Shown: positions 40,701-49,016 of the stretch, in pieces | How positions within the stretch are numbered: position 1 is the first letter of the stretch | Layout: every line of letters begins with the position of its first letter | The notes under the pieces: generated by a model | What the model was told of the DNA's origin: nothing | The model's database searches: none | Seen by the model: only the letters and a program-made list of their open reading frames with translations | Source: Bacteroidales bacterium | GTDB lineage: Bacteria > Bacteroidota > Bacteroidia > Bacteroidales > VadinHA17 | Assembly (NCBI GenBank): GCA_027028505.1 | Contig: JALVJE010000249.1 | Coordinates: forward strand, 1 to 50,879 | Length of the DNA stretch: 50,879 bases | Direction of reading: 5' to 3' | Translations under genes and position numbers: made by a program

Positions 40701-41163
40701 CCTGGGTGATCTCATTCGCCGGGGCCGTTGAGGAAGTGATAAAATAGTACGCTGCGTTGTCGTAAAGCGGGTTGATATGGTAAAAAGAGGAGTCGTTGGA
40801 TGAATATTTCCATTGTACGGGGCCGGTAGCATAAAAAAGCAGATAATCTCCTTTGCTGAACACACCGTCCGATCCTTTGTAAAGGCGGAGCGGGATTTCC
40901 AGGAGATCGTCGGGGTGAGGCACGTTGTTCTTCTCCGGGAGCATGCCGCCGCCATTTCCAAAAATGTGAGGGTGGGAGGGATCGGGAAGCCCCATTTTTT
41001 TCAGCTCATCATAGGTGATCTTGTAGATCCCTGTCTCTTTGATCTTTATCTTTACCCAATATCCATCTGCCAGAACCGACCGCCCGACCCAGGAAGAGCC
41101 GAACGAGGTGTTCAGAAAAAAAAATATCCCTGAAAGGAGTATTATGAACGTTTTTTTGATCAT
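37756..41163 (-). CDS. porU: type IX secretion system sortase PorU
   Basis: A 1135-residue cysteine protease-like sortase that cuts the C-terminal signal of T9SS cargo and attaches it to the surface. The start is ATG 41163 (MIKKTFIILLSGIFFFLNTS, signal peptide); a longer frame from 41241 adds 26 residues ahead of it. The peptidase C25 (gingipain-like) domain holds catalytic H636 in VGHGNERG and C670 in TATCEFS. C-terminal: Ig-like region and a type A T9SS sorting domain (NYPNPF...GGIYVFKI). Next to porV and gldJ, as known from Flavobacterium, which strongly supports the call. Confidence 0.96.
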   Translation of the reverse strand: MIKKTFIILLSGIFFFLNTSFGSSWVGRSVLADGYWVKIKIKETGIYKITYDELKKMGLPDPSHPHIFGNGGGMLPEKNNVPHPDDLLEIPLRLYKGSDGVFSKGDYLLFYATGPVQWKYSSNDSSFYHINPLYDNAAYYFITSSTAPANEITQEPFTDEDPTDISTSFDDYLFHEVDRENLIKSGREWYEPLPALSPVTFTFAFPDRILSDVIRMRVRVVARSSRTSYFGIQAGDQDLPSISVGPVNIYSYTSAYAKTNLREYLFTTNGEDIPVSISFQSNDKVNAGAWLDKIDIQARRQLAMSGNILFFRDIRTFGTGKITSFLITNGEGEVWDVTDLHQVKRMETREENNTLEFRTHTDTLRQFVVFRGEDFPSPEIVVEGLPNQDLHGLPQPRLVIVSFPDFMEQAIALGQYHHERDDMAVAVVTTDQVYNEFSSGARDIGAIRNFMKMFYDRATSKTDKPRYLLLLGDGSYDNLTIDPNNCNYIPTYQSPNSLVPTQSFVSDDFFGLLDSNEGGVSGLLDIGVGRFPVGSAEEAGIIVDKIKAYYSEDALGDWRNRLCFVGDDEDNNLHMKDADRLATYVDTTYPSFVLKKIYLDAYQQISTASGERYPDVNQAITDNIEKGLLIFNYVGHGNERGLAHESILGINDIISWNNFPRCPLFITATCEFSRFDDVDIDANGVITPKTSAGEHVLLSPNGGSIALLTTTRLVYSSPNYVLNKNFYRYIFERNDLGRPNTFGDALRYTKNVSGSSTNKLNFTLLGDPALELAYPRYRIVTDSVNGIAVTEPLDTLKALSLVTISGHVEDPSGIPMPGTGGVLYPTIFDKSRKVTTLANDGGSTMTFFVRDNIIFRGKAEIHDGLFRFSFLVPKDISYNIGPGKINYYATLDSLHEGAGSFSDLPVGGFAEDPAVDEEGPEVRLYLNDTLFRNGGLTDENPVFLAYVTDEGGINTVGNGIGHDITAILDGNENDPIVLNDYFSYESDQYQRGTVRYPFFNLPDGEHTIRFKVWDNYNNSTVAEITFHVNEGRTEKIENLRNYPNPFSEDTWITFDHNMGDSEMDILIYIFDLGGHLVRILEDHQFTDGYTINPVHWDGKSVDGQKVSGGIYVFKIIIRSVDKDPVTGTGKMIIVK

Positions 41164-41177
41164 AAGGGTAAGTGGGA

Positions 41178-41185
41178 CAAAAATA
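41178..41185 (-). promoter_or_regulatory. -7 box of porU
   Basis: On the minus strand TATTTTTG, a perfect TAnnTTTG, 14 nt before the porU ATG at 41163. The -33 box is not recognised. Confidence 0.45.
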
Positions 41186-41266
41186 TATTTTTTATAACAG
41201 CGTTTACTATAAGATCCGATTTTTCTCCTTTTGGTTATCAAAACGTACGAATGACCCTAATATTGT

Positions 41267-41274
41267 TATTTTTG
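41267..41274 (+). promoter_or_regulatory. -7 box of the PorP-like gene
   Basis: TATTTTTG, a perfect TAnnTTTG, 26 nt before the GTG at 41301. Divergent from the porU promoter, about 80 bp apart. Confidence 0.45.
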
Positions 41275-41300
41275 GAGGTGAATAGTTCTCATCGGAAAGG

Positions 41301-42263
41301 GTGTTCAATGTGAGAAATAAATTTTTAATATCAGTCTTGCTGGCAGGGGTGGTGTTTAACGCTGCCAGGGCTCAGGATCCTTCTTTTTCCATGATGTTCG
41401 CGGAGCGAATGTATTATAATCCTGCTTTTGCCGGGCTGGAGAACGGCAGAGCATCGCTCGGTTTCAGGGATCACTATCCCGGCAGTGACGCCAGTTTCAT
41501 CACCGCCGTGGCCTCATGGGACCAACCGGTAGATTTCCTGCATGGAGGTTATGGTGTGATGCTGATGCATGATCGTTCGGCCGGCGGGATGTTGTCTCTT
41601 TCGGGTATATCCCTTACCTATTCCTATCACCTTCAGATCTCCCGTTCCCTGTTCCTGAACAGTGGCTTTACGGCTTCGCTGATGCAAAAATATTTCGATG
41701 CAGGCAAGGTTGTCCTGCCTGATATGATATCACCCACCGGCGGGATCATCCTGCCCCCGGGCGAAACGATCGGATCCGAGAGCACTTTCTTCCCGGATTT
41801 CGCCGTGGGCTTCCTTTTATACGGAGAGAACTGGTTGGGAAGCATCGCTGCCTGGCACCTGATGGAACCATATCAGTCGGAAGTGAAGAATGACCAGACC
41901 GTCCTGAAAAGGAAATATACTTTTCTTTTCAGTTATAGTGTCTCCGCAGGGAATGAATTGTATGTCGTTCCCTGGATCGGAGGGATGGTGCAGGGAAGAA
42001 GCCAACAATATGTGCTGGGAGGGCAGGTGATCTATAAGATCATCTCTGCAGGGCTTGCCTGGAAGAAAAACTTCGGAAACCGGTATGATGCGGCCATTGT
42101 ATCAATGTCCCTGGATGCCGGGAACGTACGTTTCTTATACAGTTATGACGCCTCTCTGGGAGGGGGTGGAAATCCTTCCGGGGGAGGGGCGCATGAGGCT
42201 GGCATCGTCGTTGGCATAGGAAAGTCACAAAGCCGCAGGACAATAATTTTCCCTCACTTGTAG
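41301..42263 (+). CDS. PorP/SprF-family type IX secretion membrane protein
   Basis: A 320-residue outer-membrane protein. Signal peptide (RNKFLISVLLAGVVFNAARA), then QDPSFSMMFAERMYYNPAFAGLE, the PorP/SprF N-terminal pattern (NPAFAG), and alternating strands to the end (FLYSYDASL near the C-terminus). PorP/SprF proteins form the outer-membrane ring component or dedicated exit site for type B cargo. Both possible starts are GTG (41301 or 41310). It lies divergent from porU and in front of gldJ, inside the T9SS cluster, so it may be the core PorP or a cargo-specific paralogue. Confidence 0.9.
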   Translation: MFNVRNKFLISVLLAGVVFNAARAQDPSFSMMFAERMYYNPAFAGLENGRASLGFRDHYPGSDASFITAVASWDQPVDFLHGGYGVMLMHDRSAGGMLSLSGISLTYSYHLQISRSLFLNSGFTASLMQKYFDAGKVVLPDMISPTGGIILPPGETIGSESTFFPDFAVGFLLYGENWLGSIAAWHLMEPYQSEVKNDQTVLKRKYTFLFSYSVSAGNELYVVPWIGGMVQGRSQQYVLGGQVIYKIISAGLAWKKNFGNRYDAAIVSMSLDAGNVRFLYSYDASLGGGGNPSGGGAHEAGIVVGIGKSQSRRTIIFPHL

Positions 42264-42283
42264 TTATTAAAAAATAAAATGCT

Positions 42284-42315
42284 TATTTTTGTTAAATAAA
42301 TAATTATTACTTTTG
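42284..42315 (+). promoter_or_regulatory. two candidate -7 boxes of gldJ
   Basis: TATTTTTG (42284-42291) and TACTTTTG (42308-42315), both perfect TAnnTTTG. CTTG at 42257-42260 could be the -33 box of the first (23-nt spacing). For the second, the TTTG ending the first box is only 16 nt away. Confidence 0.4.
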
Positions 42316-42353
42316 GTTTATTGTATTTCATAAACGGTGAAAAATCTTTGATC

Positions 42354-43853
42354 ATGCGTATTGGTAAAATGAAAGCATTAATCGTTCCGGTGGTCCTTGC
42401 AGGTTTAGTTACTTTAAGTTCTTGCGGTTTATTAGGGAAAGGGAAAGAAGATGTCTCCCCGACGACCGGCTGGAAGTATAACGATCCGGAGAACGGAGGG
42501 TTTGAGGTCAAAACCGCTTTTGAGCAGCCCACCGGACCAGGGCTTGTTTTTATTGAAGGAGGTACCTTCACCATGGGACGGGTAGAGCAGGATGTGATGT
42601 ATGACTGGAACAACATCCCTCGCCGTGTTACCATCACCTCTTTTTATATGGATGAGACGGAGGTCAGGAATGTGGACTACAGGGAGTATCTTTACTGGCT
42701 CCAGCGGGTCTATAAAAGTTATCCTGAAGTATACCGTCAGGCCCTGCCTGACACACTGGTGTGGAGAAGCCCGCTCGCCTATAATGAACCGTATGTGAAA
42801 TATTACTTCCGGTATCCCTCTTACAATGATTATCCCGTTGTGGGGGTGAACTGGTTGCAGGCCAATGATTACTGTTCCTGGCGTACCGACAGGGTGAATG
42901 AGAAGATCCTGATCGACGAAGGGATCCTGAACCCGGACCCCAACCAGACCGATGAGAACAACTTCAATACGGAGGCATACCTGGCAGGCCAGTATGAGGG
43001 ACTTGTCAATCAGAACCTTCCCAGTCTCAATCCCAACCAGGAGAGCAGAAGGGTGACCCTGGAAGATGGTCTTCTCCTGCCTGCTTACAGGCTGCCTACG
43101 GAAGCTGAATGGGAGTATGCTGCGCTGGCCCTCATCGGGAATACTTATGAGGAACGTTTGTATGAACGGCGTCTCTACCCGTGGGATGGACATTATCTTA
43201 GAAATGCATCCCGGAAATACAGGGGACGTTTTATGGCCAACTTTGTCAGAGGTAATGGCGACTACATGGGACTGGCCGGCGATCTGAACGATGCTGCCGC
43301 CATTACGGCTCCGGTGAAATCCTTCTGGCCCAATGACTATGGCCTGTACTGTATGGCCGGGAACGTGAATGAGTGGGTGGCAGATGTGTACCGGCAACTG
43401 AACAGCGTAGAAGTAGACGGTCTGAATCCCTACAGGGGAAATATCTACAAGGTGCTGGTAAGAGACCAGGATGGGAATGTGGCTGAAAAAGACAGCCTGG
43501 GTCGTTTGCGTTACCGGGAGGTCACACCCGAGGAGGTGGCAGACAGATACAATTACCAGAAAGCCGATTACAGGAATTACAAAGATGGGGATCTGCAGTC
43601 TGCCATCAGTAATACGGATGACTGGAAGGGGGAAGATAAAGGTACCGGTCAGATGTATTCACAGGATGTCCAGAACAATGATTATACCACCCTTATCAAC
43701 GACCGGGCCAGGGTTTACAAAGGAGGCTCGTGGCTTGACAGGGCCTACTGGCTGATCCCTTCCACCCGCCGTTTCCTGGATGAAAAAAGCGCACGGGCCG
43801 ACCTGGGTTTCCGTTGTGCCATGACCAGGGTAGGAAGTTCTTCAGGATCATAA
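42354..43853 (+). CDS. gldJ: gliding-motility lipoprotein GldJ
   Basis: A 499-residue lipoprotein of the formylglycine-generating-enzyme (sulfatase-modifying factor) fold. Start ATG 42354 gives signal MRIGKMKALIVPVVLAGL and lipobox LSSC (C24). TGWKYNDPENGGFE (~38-51) is the GldJ-specific lead; GLVFIEGGTFTMG, YMDETEVRNVDYREYLYWL, PVVGVNWLQANDYC, RLPTEAEWEYAA and GGSWLDRAYW-type text follow as in GldJ/GldK. GldJ rather than GldK is chosen from the N-terminal motif and the neighbourhood with porU and porV. GldJ is needed for gliding and stabilises T9SS core proteins. A strong terminator follows 21 bp after the stop. Confidence 0.88.
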   Translation: MRIGKMKALIVPVVLAGLVTLSSCGLLGKGKEDVSPTTGWKYNDPENGGFEVKTAFEQPTGPGLVFIEGGTFTMGRVEQDVMYDWNNIPRRVTITSFYMDETEVRNVDYREYLYWLQRVYKSYPEVYRQALPDTLVWRSPLAYNEPYVKYYFRYPSYNDYPVVGVNWLQANDYCSWRTDRVNEKILIDEGILNPDPNQTDENNFNTEAYLAGQYEGLVNQNLPSLNPNQESRRVTLEDGLLLPAYRLPTEAEWEYAALALIGNTYEERLYERRLYPWDGHYLRNASRKYRGRFMANFVRGNGDYMGLAGDLNDAAAITAPVKSFWPNDYGLYCMAGNVNEWVADVYRQLNSVEVDGLNPYRGNIYKVLVRDQDGNVAEKDSLGRLRYREVTPEEVADRYNYQKADYRNYKDGDLQSAISNTDDWKGEDKGTGQMYSQDVQNNDYTTLINDRARVYKGGSWLDRAYWLIPSTRRFLDEKSARADLGFRCAMTRVGSSSGS

Positions 43854-43874
43854 AAAGAAACAACATGAAGGAAC

Positions 43875-43907
43875 AGGCCTCATTATTTTGTGTAATGGGG
43901 CCTTTTT
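43875..43907 (+). terminator. rho-independent terminator after gldJ
   Basis: AGGCC-T-CATTA (43875-43885) pairs with TAATG-G-GGCCT (43893-43903): 11 bp including one G-T (G-U in RNA) pair, loop TTTTGTG, followed by a T run to 43907. It ends 9 bp before the murF start codon. Confidence 0.85.
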
Positions 43908-43916
43908 CTATTTCCG

Positions 43917-45218
43917 ATGAAGATAAAACAACTTTATAAGATCTTTTCCGGCCATCCGGATGTCATTACTGATTCTAGGTTATGCCGGGAGGGTGCACTA
44001 TTTTTTGCCCTTAAAGGTGAAAAATATGACGGAAACATGTATGCCTCACAGGCACTGGAGAAGGGCTGTGCCTATGCTGTGGTGAGTGATCCTGCCGTGG
44101 TGCATGATGAGCGTTATATCCTGGTGAAAGACACACTTTCAACCTTACAGGAACTGGCACGTTATCACAGACAGCAGCTGGATGTTCCGGTACTGGCGAT
44201 CACAGGGACCAATGGCAAAACGACCACCAAAGAGCTGATCATCGGGGTGCTCTCCAGGAAATACAAGGTGACAGGGACCCGCGGAAATCTTAACAATCAT
44301 ATCGGACTCCCTCTGACACTCCTTGCTGCTGACAGGGAAACCGGCATACTGGTCACAGAGATGGGAGCGAACCATCCGGGAGAGATCGCTTTCCTGTGCG
44401 GGATCGCCGATCCCACACATGGGATCATCACGAACATCGGCAAAGCCCATCTCGAAGGATTTGGCAGTTTTGAGAAGATCGTGGAAACGAAGACGGAACT
44501 CTATGATCACCTGGCTAAAAAGGGTGGAGTAGTTTTCTATAATGCAGGCAATCCCATTCTGAAAAAAGAGGTCAGGAAGGTAAGGAACAGGATCTCGTAT
44601 GGTCTGGAAGGGGAGGGTGCAGATATCTCATTTCGTCGCTCCGGAAAAGGTTCCCCACTCCGTTTCATCTGGAACGCCCCGGACGGAGAGCGGCTGGTAA
44701 AAACGCGCCTTTACGGAAGCTATAATCTTGAGAACGTGATGGCTGCAGTGGCTGTGGGCGTTGGTTTCGGGGTGCCTCCGGAGGATATTACGGAGGCTGT
44801 CTCGGAATATGTCCCCGAAAATATGAGGTCACAGGTGATCACCACGCAAAAGGGGAATACCGTTATCCTGGATGCGTACAATGCCAACCCGACCAGCATG
44901 GAAATAGCCATCCTGGAATTTGCCGGGGTGGAAGGCGATAAAAAGGCTGTGATCCTCGGAGATATGCTGGAACTGGGCTCTTATGCTGAAGAGGAACATA
45001 AAAGGATCCTGGAGCTCCTGAGAATGAAAGGGTTTGAAAATAATGTATATTTAGCCGGTAAATATTTTGCCGGCGTGTCCGGTAAATATGGATATACCGG
45101 ATTCTCTGACAGCAAGGAACTGAAAGCATATCTGAAGAGAACAAACTGGACCGGTTATGCTATCCTGATCAAAGGTTCACGGCTGATGCAACTGGAAGAA
45201 TTATTGGATGAATTATAA
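43917..45218 (+). CDS. murF: UDP-N-acetylmuramoyl-tripeptide:D-Ala-D-Ala ligase
   Basis: A 433-residue cytoplasmic Mur ligase that adds D-Ala-D-Ala to the peptidoglycan precursor. N-terminal substrate domain TDSRLCREGALFFALKGEKYDG (19-40), ATP-binding GTNGKTTTKEL (97-107), central TEMGANHPGEI (~144-154; GANHPGEI is typical of MurF), and C-terminal LDAYNANPTSM (~321-331). Complete. No promoter was seen between the preceding terminator and the start, so expression depends on readthrough or on an unrecognised promoter. It is 15 bp upstream of ppa. Confidence 0.96.
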   Translation: MKIKQLYKIFSGHPDVITDSRLCREGALFFALKGEKYDGNMYASQALEKGCAYAVVSDPAVVHDERYILVKDTLSTLQELARYHRQQLDVPVLAITGTNGKTTTKELIIGVLSRKYKVTGTRGNLNNHIGLPLTLLAADRETGILVTEMGANHPGEIAFLCGIADPTHGIITNIGKAHLEGFGSFEKIVETKTELYDHLAKKGGVVFYNAGNPILKKEVRKVRNRISYGLEGEGADISFRRSGKGSPLRFIWNAPDGERLVKTRLYGSYNLENVMAAVAVGVGFGVPPEDITEAVSEYVPENMRSQVITTQKGNTVILDAYNANPTSMEIAILEFAGVEGDKKAVILGDMLELGSYAEEEHKRILELLRMKGFENNVYLAGKYFAGVSGKYGYTGFSDSKELKAYLKRTNWTGYAILIKGSRLMQLEELLDEL

Positions 45219-45233
45219 TTAACAACTAAAAAT

Positions 45234-45887
45234 ATGGCTGATAATTTTATGGATCCCATAGGGCGACTGATGGGATTACGGTTTAAATCCCACCCCTGGC
45301 ATGGGGTGGAGATCGGGGAAAAAGCTCCCGAAGTGGTTACTACGTATATTGAAATGGTGCCCACAGATACAGTGAAATATGAAGTGGACAAAAAGAGTGG
45401 ATACCTGATGATCGACCGGCCGCAAAAATATTCCAATATTGTCCCTGCTTTGTATGGTTTTATTCCCCAGACCTACAGTGGGAAGAAAGTAGCTGCATTT
45501 TCCATGGAGAAGTCTGGGAAGACAAGTCTTACGGGGGATGGTGACCCCATGGATATCCTTGTGCTGACCGAGAAAGAGATCACGCATGGAGATATCCTGG
45601 TTTTTGCCCGTCCCATAGGAGGCTTGCGGATGATCGACGGAGCAGATGCCGATGACAAGATCATAGCGATCCTGGACAATGACGCGGTATATGGTAGGTT
45701 CCGGAATATCTTTGATCTTCCCAAGGCTATCATCGACAGGCTGAAGCATTACTTCCTGACTTACAAGGACCTCCCGGGGAACAAAAGAGAAAGGGAGATC
45801 ACGGATGTATACGGCCTGGAGGAGGCCCACGAGGTGATCCGCTTTTCCATCGAGGATTACCGGGAGAGGTTCAGCCAGATGGTATGA
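45234..45887 (+). CDS. ppa: inorganic pyrophosphatase, family I
   Basis: A 217-residue soluble Mg-dependent pyrophosphatase. The signature GDGDPMDILVL (101-111) contains metal-binding D102, D104 and D107. KYEVDKKSGYLMIDR (48-62), YGFIPQTYSG (74-83) and DGADADDKIIAI (~134-145) are conserved active-site parts. The N-terminal HPWHGVEIG stretch is the form common in Bacteroidota. Cotranscribed with murF, whose pathway releases pyrophosphate upstream. Convergent with the GxGYxYP gene, 34 bp away. Confidence 0.96.
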   Translation: MADNFMDPIGRLMGLRFKSHPWHGVEIGEKAPEVVTTYIEMVPTDTVKYEVDKKSGYLMIDRPQKYSNIVPALYGFIPQTYSGKKVAAFSMEKSGKTSLTGDGDPMDILVLTEKEITHGDILVFARPIGGLRMIDGADADDKIIAILDNDAVYGRFRNIFDLPKAIIDRLKHYFLTYKDLPGNKREREITDVYGLEEAHEVIRFSIEDYRERFSQMV

Positions 45888-45921
45888 TCCCCAAGGGGTC
45901 GCCAGGGGGTAAGAAGGGTGT

Positions 45922-48000
45922 TTATTTCTGCTCTGTTGTTAGGAAGTATTCCCTGAATGTAGGTCTTTCTCCTGCCATTTTCAGGAAAATATCGAGTGGG
46001 ACCGTTTCGTAATCGTTGCCAAGCCCCTGGAGTATCTGAACCACTTTATCGATATTGTTCCATTGTCTGACATGCATAAGCAGAAAATAGGGCCGGGTGG
46101 GATTAAGGCCTGCCAGGTCGTGGATGTCGTTTATAGCCTCTTCTGTGCTCCTTCCCGGATCGAGGTAATAATCGTATGAAATAAGGGGGATCTTATTTTT
46201 CACAGTAAAAGTAAAAGCCGGTGCATATCCGTTGATGAAACCGATGGATCCCGGCATATGTTCATAATAGGTGTCGATCACTTTTTTTGTGAGATCGGTA
46301 TTACCTTCGAGGGTGGCCCCCTGGGAATAGTCCATGATCTCGAAAACGTTCAGGTCCAGCGCCTGCATAAGCGACCAGGCCGAATCCAGCAATGCTGGCA
46401 ATAAAGTGTCGGGGACCGCTTTGGGATAAATATATCCCGGACCCGAGAGAGAGCCGATGAAATAATCCCTGGGGGAGGCTTGTGAGTAAAAATACTCCAG
46501 CAATACCGGGGCAATGTGGTACCAGTTCATCGTCACCTCCCAGGCATAAGGGATCTCTCCTCTCCCCGGTTGGTTCCAGGCACCCAGTCCCAGACAGTCG
46601 GTCTGTACACAGGAAATGTACACTTTCTTTTCGGGTTTGTATATCTTTCCGGCCTCTGCCGCATGATTGTTATGGAATGTAAAATCTTTGTCCAGGGGGA
46701 TGTGATGGACAAAGCTTATATTGGGCAGTGTGTGGAGACCCTCAACACGCAGACCATAGCGGGAGGCCAGTTTAACATAATCCCGTTCTTTGTCTTTGCC
46801 ATAAACATGCCAACCGTACAGAATGCTCAGGGGCTGATAGGAAGAGAAGATCTCACGGGACACTTCATACTCCGTTGTATCTTTCTCTTCGGTAGAAAGA
46901 TCCGCAAAGAACGCCCGGTTCATGACGCCCCAGTCGGCTATGCCGGGTTTGCGGACATTGCCGGTTTCTCCTCCCAGCCAAACGAGCATATCCGGAGAAC
47001 ACTCTTTCCGGTATCTCTCAAAAGTCCACCGATAGATCTCAGGATCATTCATCCCTGTGAACATCTTCCTGAGATCGGCGACCAGCGGCAGATCACTTCC
47101 TTCGACGAGAGGAAGAAGATCTGCCGATATCACAATAGCATCCTTCAGTCCTGCCAGCGTGAAGGCAACATCCAGGGTGACGGGGCGGTCTTTGTCCCAG
47201 ATAATGTATCCCTTAAAATCATCCCGGAACAGGGTGAAAGTTTTACGCAGCGATTGCAGGGGTTTGAAAGTGAAATATTTACTCGTCGTAAGGTATTGCA
47301 TCAGGCTCCCTGTGAAACGGAAATCCCATCCTTCGGGATAGATGAAATACAGACGTGGAGCATCTCTGTTAACAAGACCCTGCATGGAGAGCAGGAGCAC
47401 CTGGACATCCAGATCGCTGTTGAGTTTCCAGTCGTCCGACAGCTTTACGGCATAGGCTTCCCGGTACCCTTCTTTTTTAAAAAGATATTTGTATTGTCTG
47501 TGTTGATCTCCGAAAGTCAGGGACAGGTCCAGCCGGAGAAGGTTATGGTTGTCCAGGAGATTGAAATGATCAGTTTCGGAAATATCCATGTGCCCCTGGG
47601 ACGTCAGGACATTATATGTCTTTTTCAGGGAGAATCTGTTTTGGGTATCCTCTCTGTTCACCGGCCCCGTCAGCGTTTCCCCGGCAGGCATTCTTACTCC
47701 CAGGAAAACATTGAGCGGAAAGACCCTGTCAGGAATATGCCATGTATACTGACCGTTTATAACGAGTAATGTGTCCCTGTGGGTGCGGTTTCCTGTTCCC
47801 CAGATGAAGAACAAGGTATCGTTGCCAGCGGTGGATCCATTAGAAACCTCGAGAGTCAGACTTTTCAGAAGAGGAATGGATACACTGTGATCCGGGATCA
47901 TGGTCCATTTTCCCGTCAGATCCTCAGGCAGCTGGGCAACCACAGAGGAGAGAAAAAACAGGAACAGTAAGGCTGTTAAGGGGAAAGTCCTTTTTTTCAT
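45922..48000 (-). CDS. GxGYxYP-family putative glycoside hydrolase
   Basis: A 692-residue exported protein. The start at ATG 48000 (MKKRTFPLTALLFLFFLSSV, signal peptide) is preferred over a GTG at 48012. The residues GPGYIYP (in SLSGPGYIYPKAV, about 500) match the motif after which the GxGYxYP family is named; an N-terminal beta-rich part (~25-200) and a middle part with DLDVQVLLLSMQGLVNRDAP (~198-217) match the N-terminal family domain. The C-terminus does not show a T9SS sorting signal that I can recognise. Carbohydrate activity is predicted for the family but has not, as far as I know, been shown. It is the last gene of the SprB-repeat/PorP operon. Confidence 0.85.
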   Translation of the reverse strand: MKKRTFPLTALLFLFFLSSVVAQLPEDLTGKWTMIPDHSVSIPLLKSLTLEVSNGSTAGNDTLFFIWGTGNRTHRDTLLVINGQYTWHIPDRVFPLNVFLGVRMPAGETLTGPVNREDTQNRFSLKKTYNVLTSQGHMDISETDHFNLLDNHNLLRLDLSLTFGDQHRQYKYLFKKEGYREAYAVKLSDDWKLNSDLDVQVLLLSMQGLVNRDAPRLYFIYPEGWDFRFTGSLMQYLTTSKYFTFKPLQSLRKTFTLFRDDFKGYIIWDKDRPVTLDVAFTLAGLKDAIVISADLLPLVEGSDLPLVADLRKMFTGMNDPEIYRWTFERYRKECSPDMLVWLGGETGNVRKPGIADWGVMNRAFFADLSTEEKDTTEYEVSREIFSSYQPLSILYGWHVYGKDKERDYVKLASRYGLRVEGLHTLPNISFVHHIPLDKDFTFHNNHAAEAGKIYKPEKKVYISCVQTDCLGLGAWNQPGRGEIPYAWEVTMNWYHIAPVLLEYFYSQASPRDYFIGSLSGPGYIYPKAVPDTLLPALLDSAWSLMQALDLNVFEIMDYSQGATLEGNTDLTKKVIDTYYEHMPGSIGFINGYAPAFTFTVKNKIPLISYDYYLDPGRSTEEAINDIHDLAGLNPTRPYFLLMHVRQWNNIDKVVQILQGLGNDYETVPLDIFLKMAGERPTFREYFLTTEQK

Positions 48001-48011
48001 TTCGCCCTTCA

Positions 48012-48995
48012 CTAATATCTGTTGAGCCAGCGGTAACGACGTGCATTATCACCGAACTTGGCTGCAAACATAAACTCATAAGAACCGAAACTGAAGCGTT
48101 GCAGCTTGTTCAGGGTATAGTCAAAGGCAAAGCCGAAGTAGTAGTTTTGATATTTGATGCCTCCCAGGACACTGATGGCATCATTGGTCCGGTAAGACAA
48201 TCCTGCCCAGTAATTGTCCTTATAATATAAGGTGGCGGTGAGGGTGGTCTGGAAAGTCCGGAAGTTATCAAATGTTTTGGCCATGATCGTGGGACGTATC
48301 GACAGGTCATAAGAGAGGTCGAAACGATAACCGCCAATGAGATAGTAATGACGCATCAGCTGGTATCCATTGTTGCCGTTCTTTCCTATCTTGATCGACG
48401 AGTTGAACAGCTGCATGGCAGAAAACCCGACATAATAGTCCCGCGTCATGTAATAAGCCCCAAAGTTGAAATCCGGGATGAATACCACCATGTCATAGTT
48501 CTGGAGATACACATCGCTGTTGTCCAGAACGAAAATATCATCGGGATCGATCTTGAACTGGAAAGCGTTCAGGGACAACCCGAAAGAGAGCTGTGATGTT
48601 CTCATGGGGATGTGATATGCGTAAGTCATTTGGAAGCCGTTCCTCCGGATGATCCCGTTCTTGTCATTGAAAAGATATCCTCCCAGTCCTACGCGTCCCC
48701 CGCGGGAGGGATGGCGCATCTTCCTGCGGATCGAAGTAGATTTGGAGATGTAACTTTTTTTCAGCAGGCGTGTCTGAAAACTCAGTGCCTGTGTGCTGGG
48801 GGAGTTGGGAAGTCCCGCCCATTGCTCACGGGCCGTGAGATTGACAGACGTATAGCCGTCACTCCCCGCCAGAGCCGGGTTCACCAGGAAACGGTTCATG
48901 AAGTACTGGGTGTAGAGAGGCAATTGCTGTGCCCTTGAGGGGATCCATATCCCCCCCAGGGCCGCAATGATCAAAATGATTTTTAACTTACGCAT
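48012..48995 (-). CDS. PorP/SprF-family outer-membrane protein paired with a SprB-repeat protein
   Basis: A 327-residue outer-membrane protein: signal peptide (RKLKIILIIAALGGIWIPSR), QQLPLYTQYFMNRFLVNPAL (~24-43, the PorP/SprF N-terminal pattern), VNLTAREQWAGL, and a barrel ending FSFGSYEFMFAAKFG. It lies 21 bp after a giant type B T9SS protein, the arrangement known from sprB-sprF, where SprF-like proteins are needed for export of type B cargo. Its stop lies only 11 bp before the GxGYxYP start. Confidence 0.92.
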   Translation of the reverse strand: MRKLKIILIIAALGGIWIPSRAQQLPLYTQYFMNRFLVNPALAGSDGYTSVNLTAREQWAGLPNSPSTQALSFQTRLLKKSYISKSTSIRRKMRHPSRGGRVGLGGYLFNDKNGIIRRNGFQMTYAYHIPMRTSQLSFGLSLNAFQFKIDPDDIFVLDNSDVYLQNYDMVVFIPDFNFGAYYMTRDYYVGFSAMQLFNSSIKIGKNGNNGYQLMRHYYLIGGYRFDLSYDLSIRPTIMAKTFDNFRTFQTTLTATLYYKDNYWAGLSYRTNDAISVLGGIKYQNYYFGFAFDYTLNKLQRFSFGSYEFMFAAKFGDNARRYRWLNRY

Positions 48996-49016
48996 ATCCT
49001 TTATCCTTATACAGGG

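Noticed and set aside
45888-45921. Terminator between the convergent ppa and GxGYxYP genes
   Set aside because: Only a 4-6 bp CCCC-AA-GGGG hairpin without a T run is present on either strand; too weak to call.
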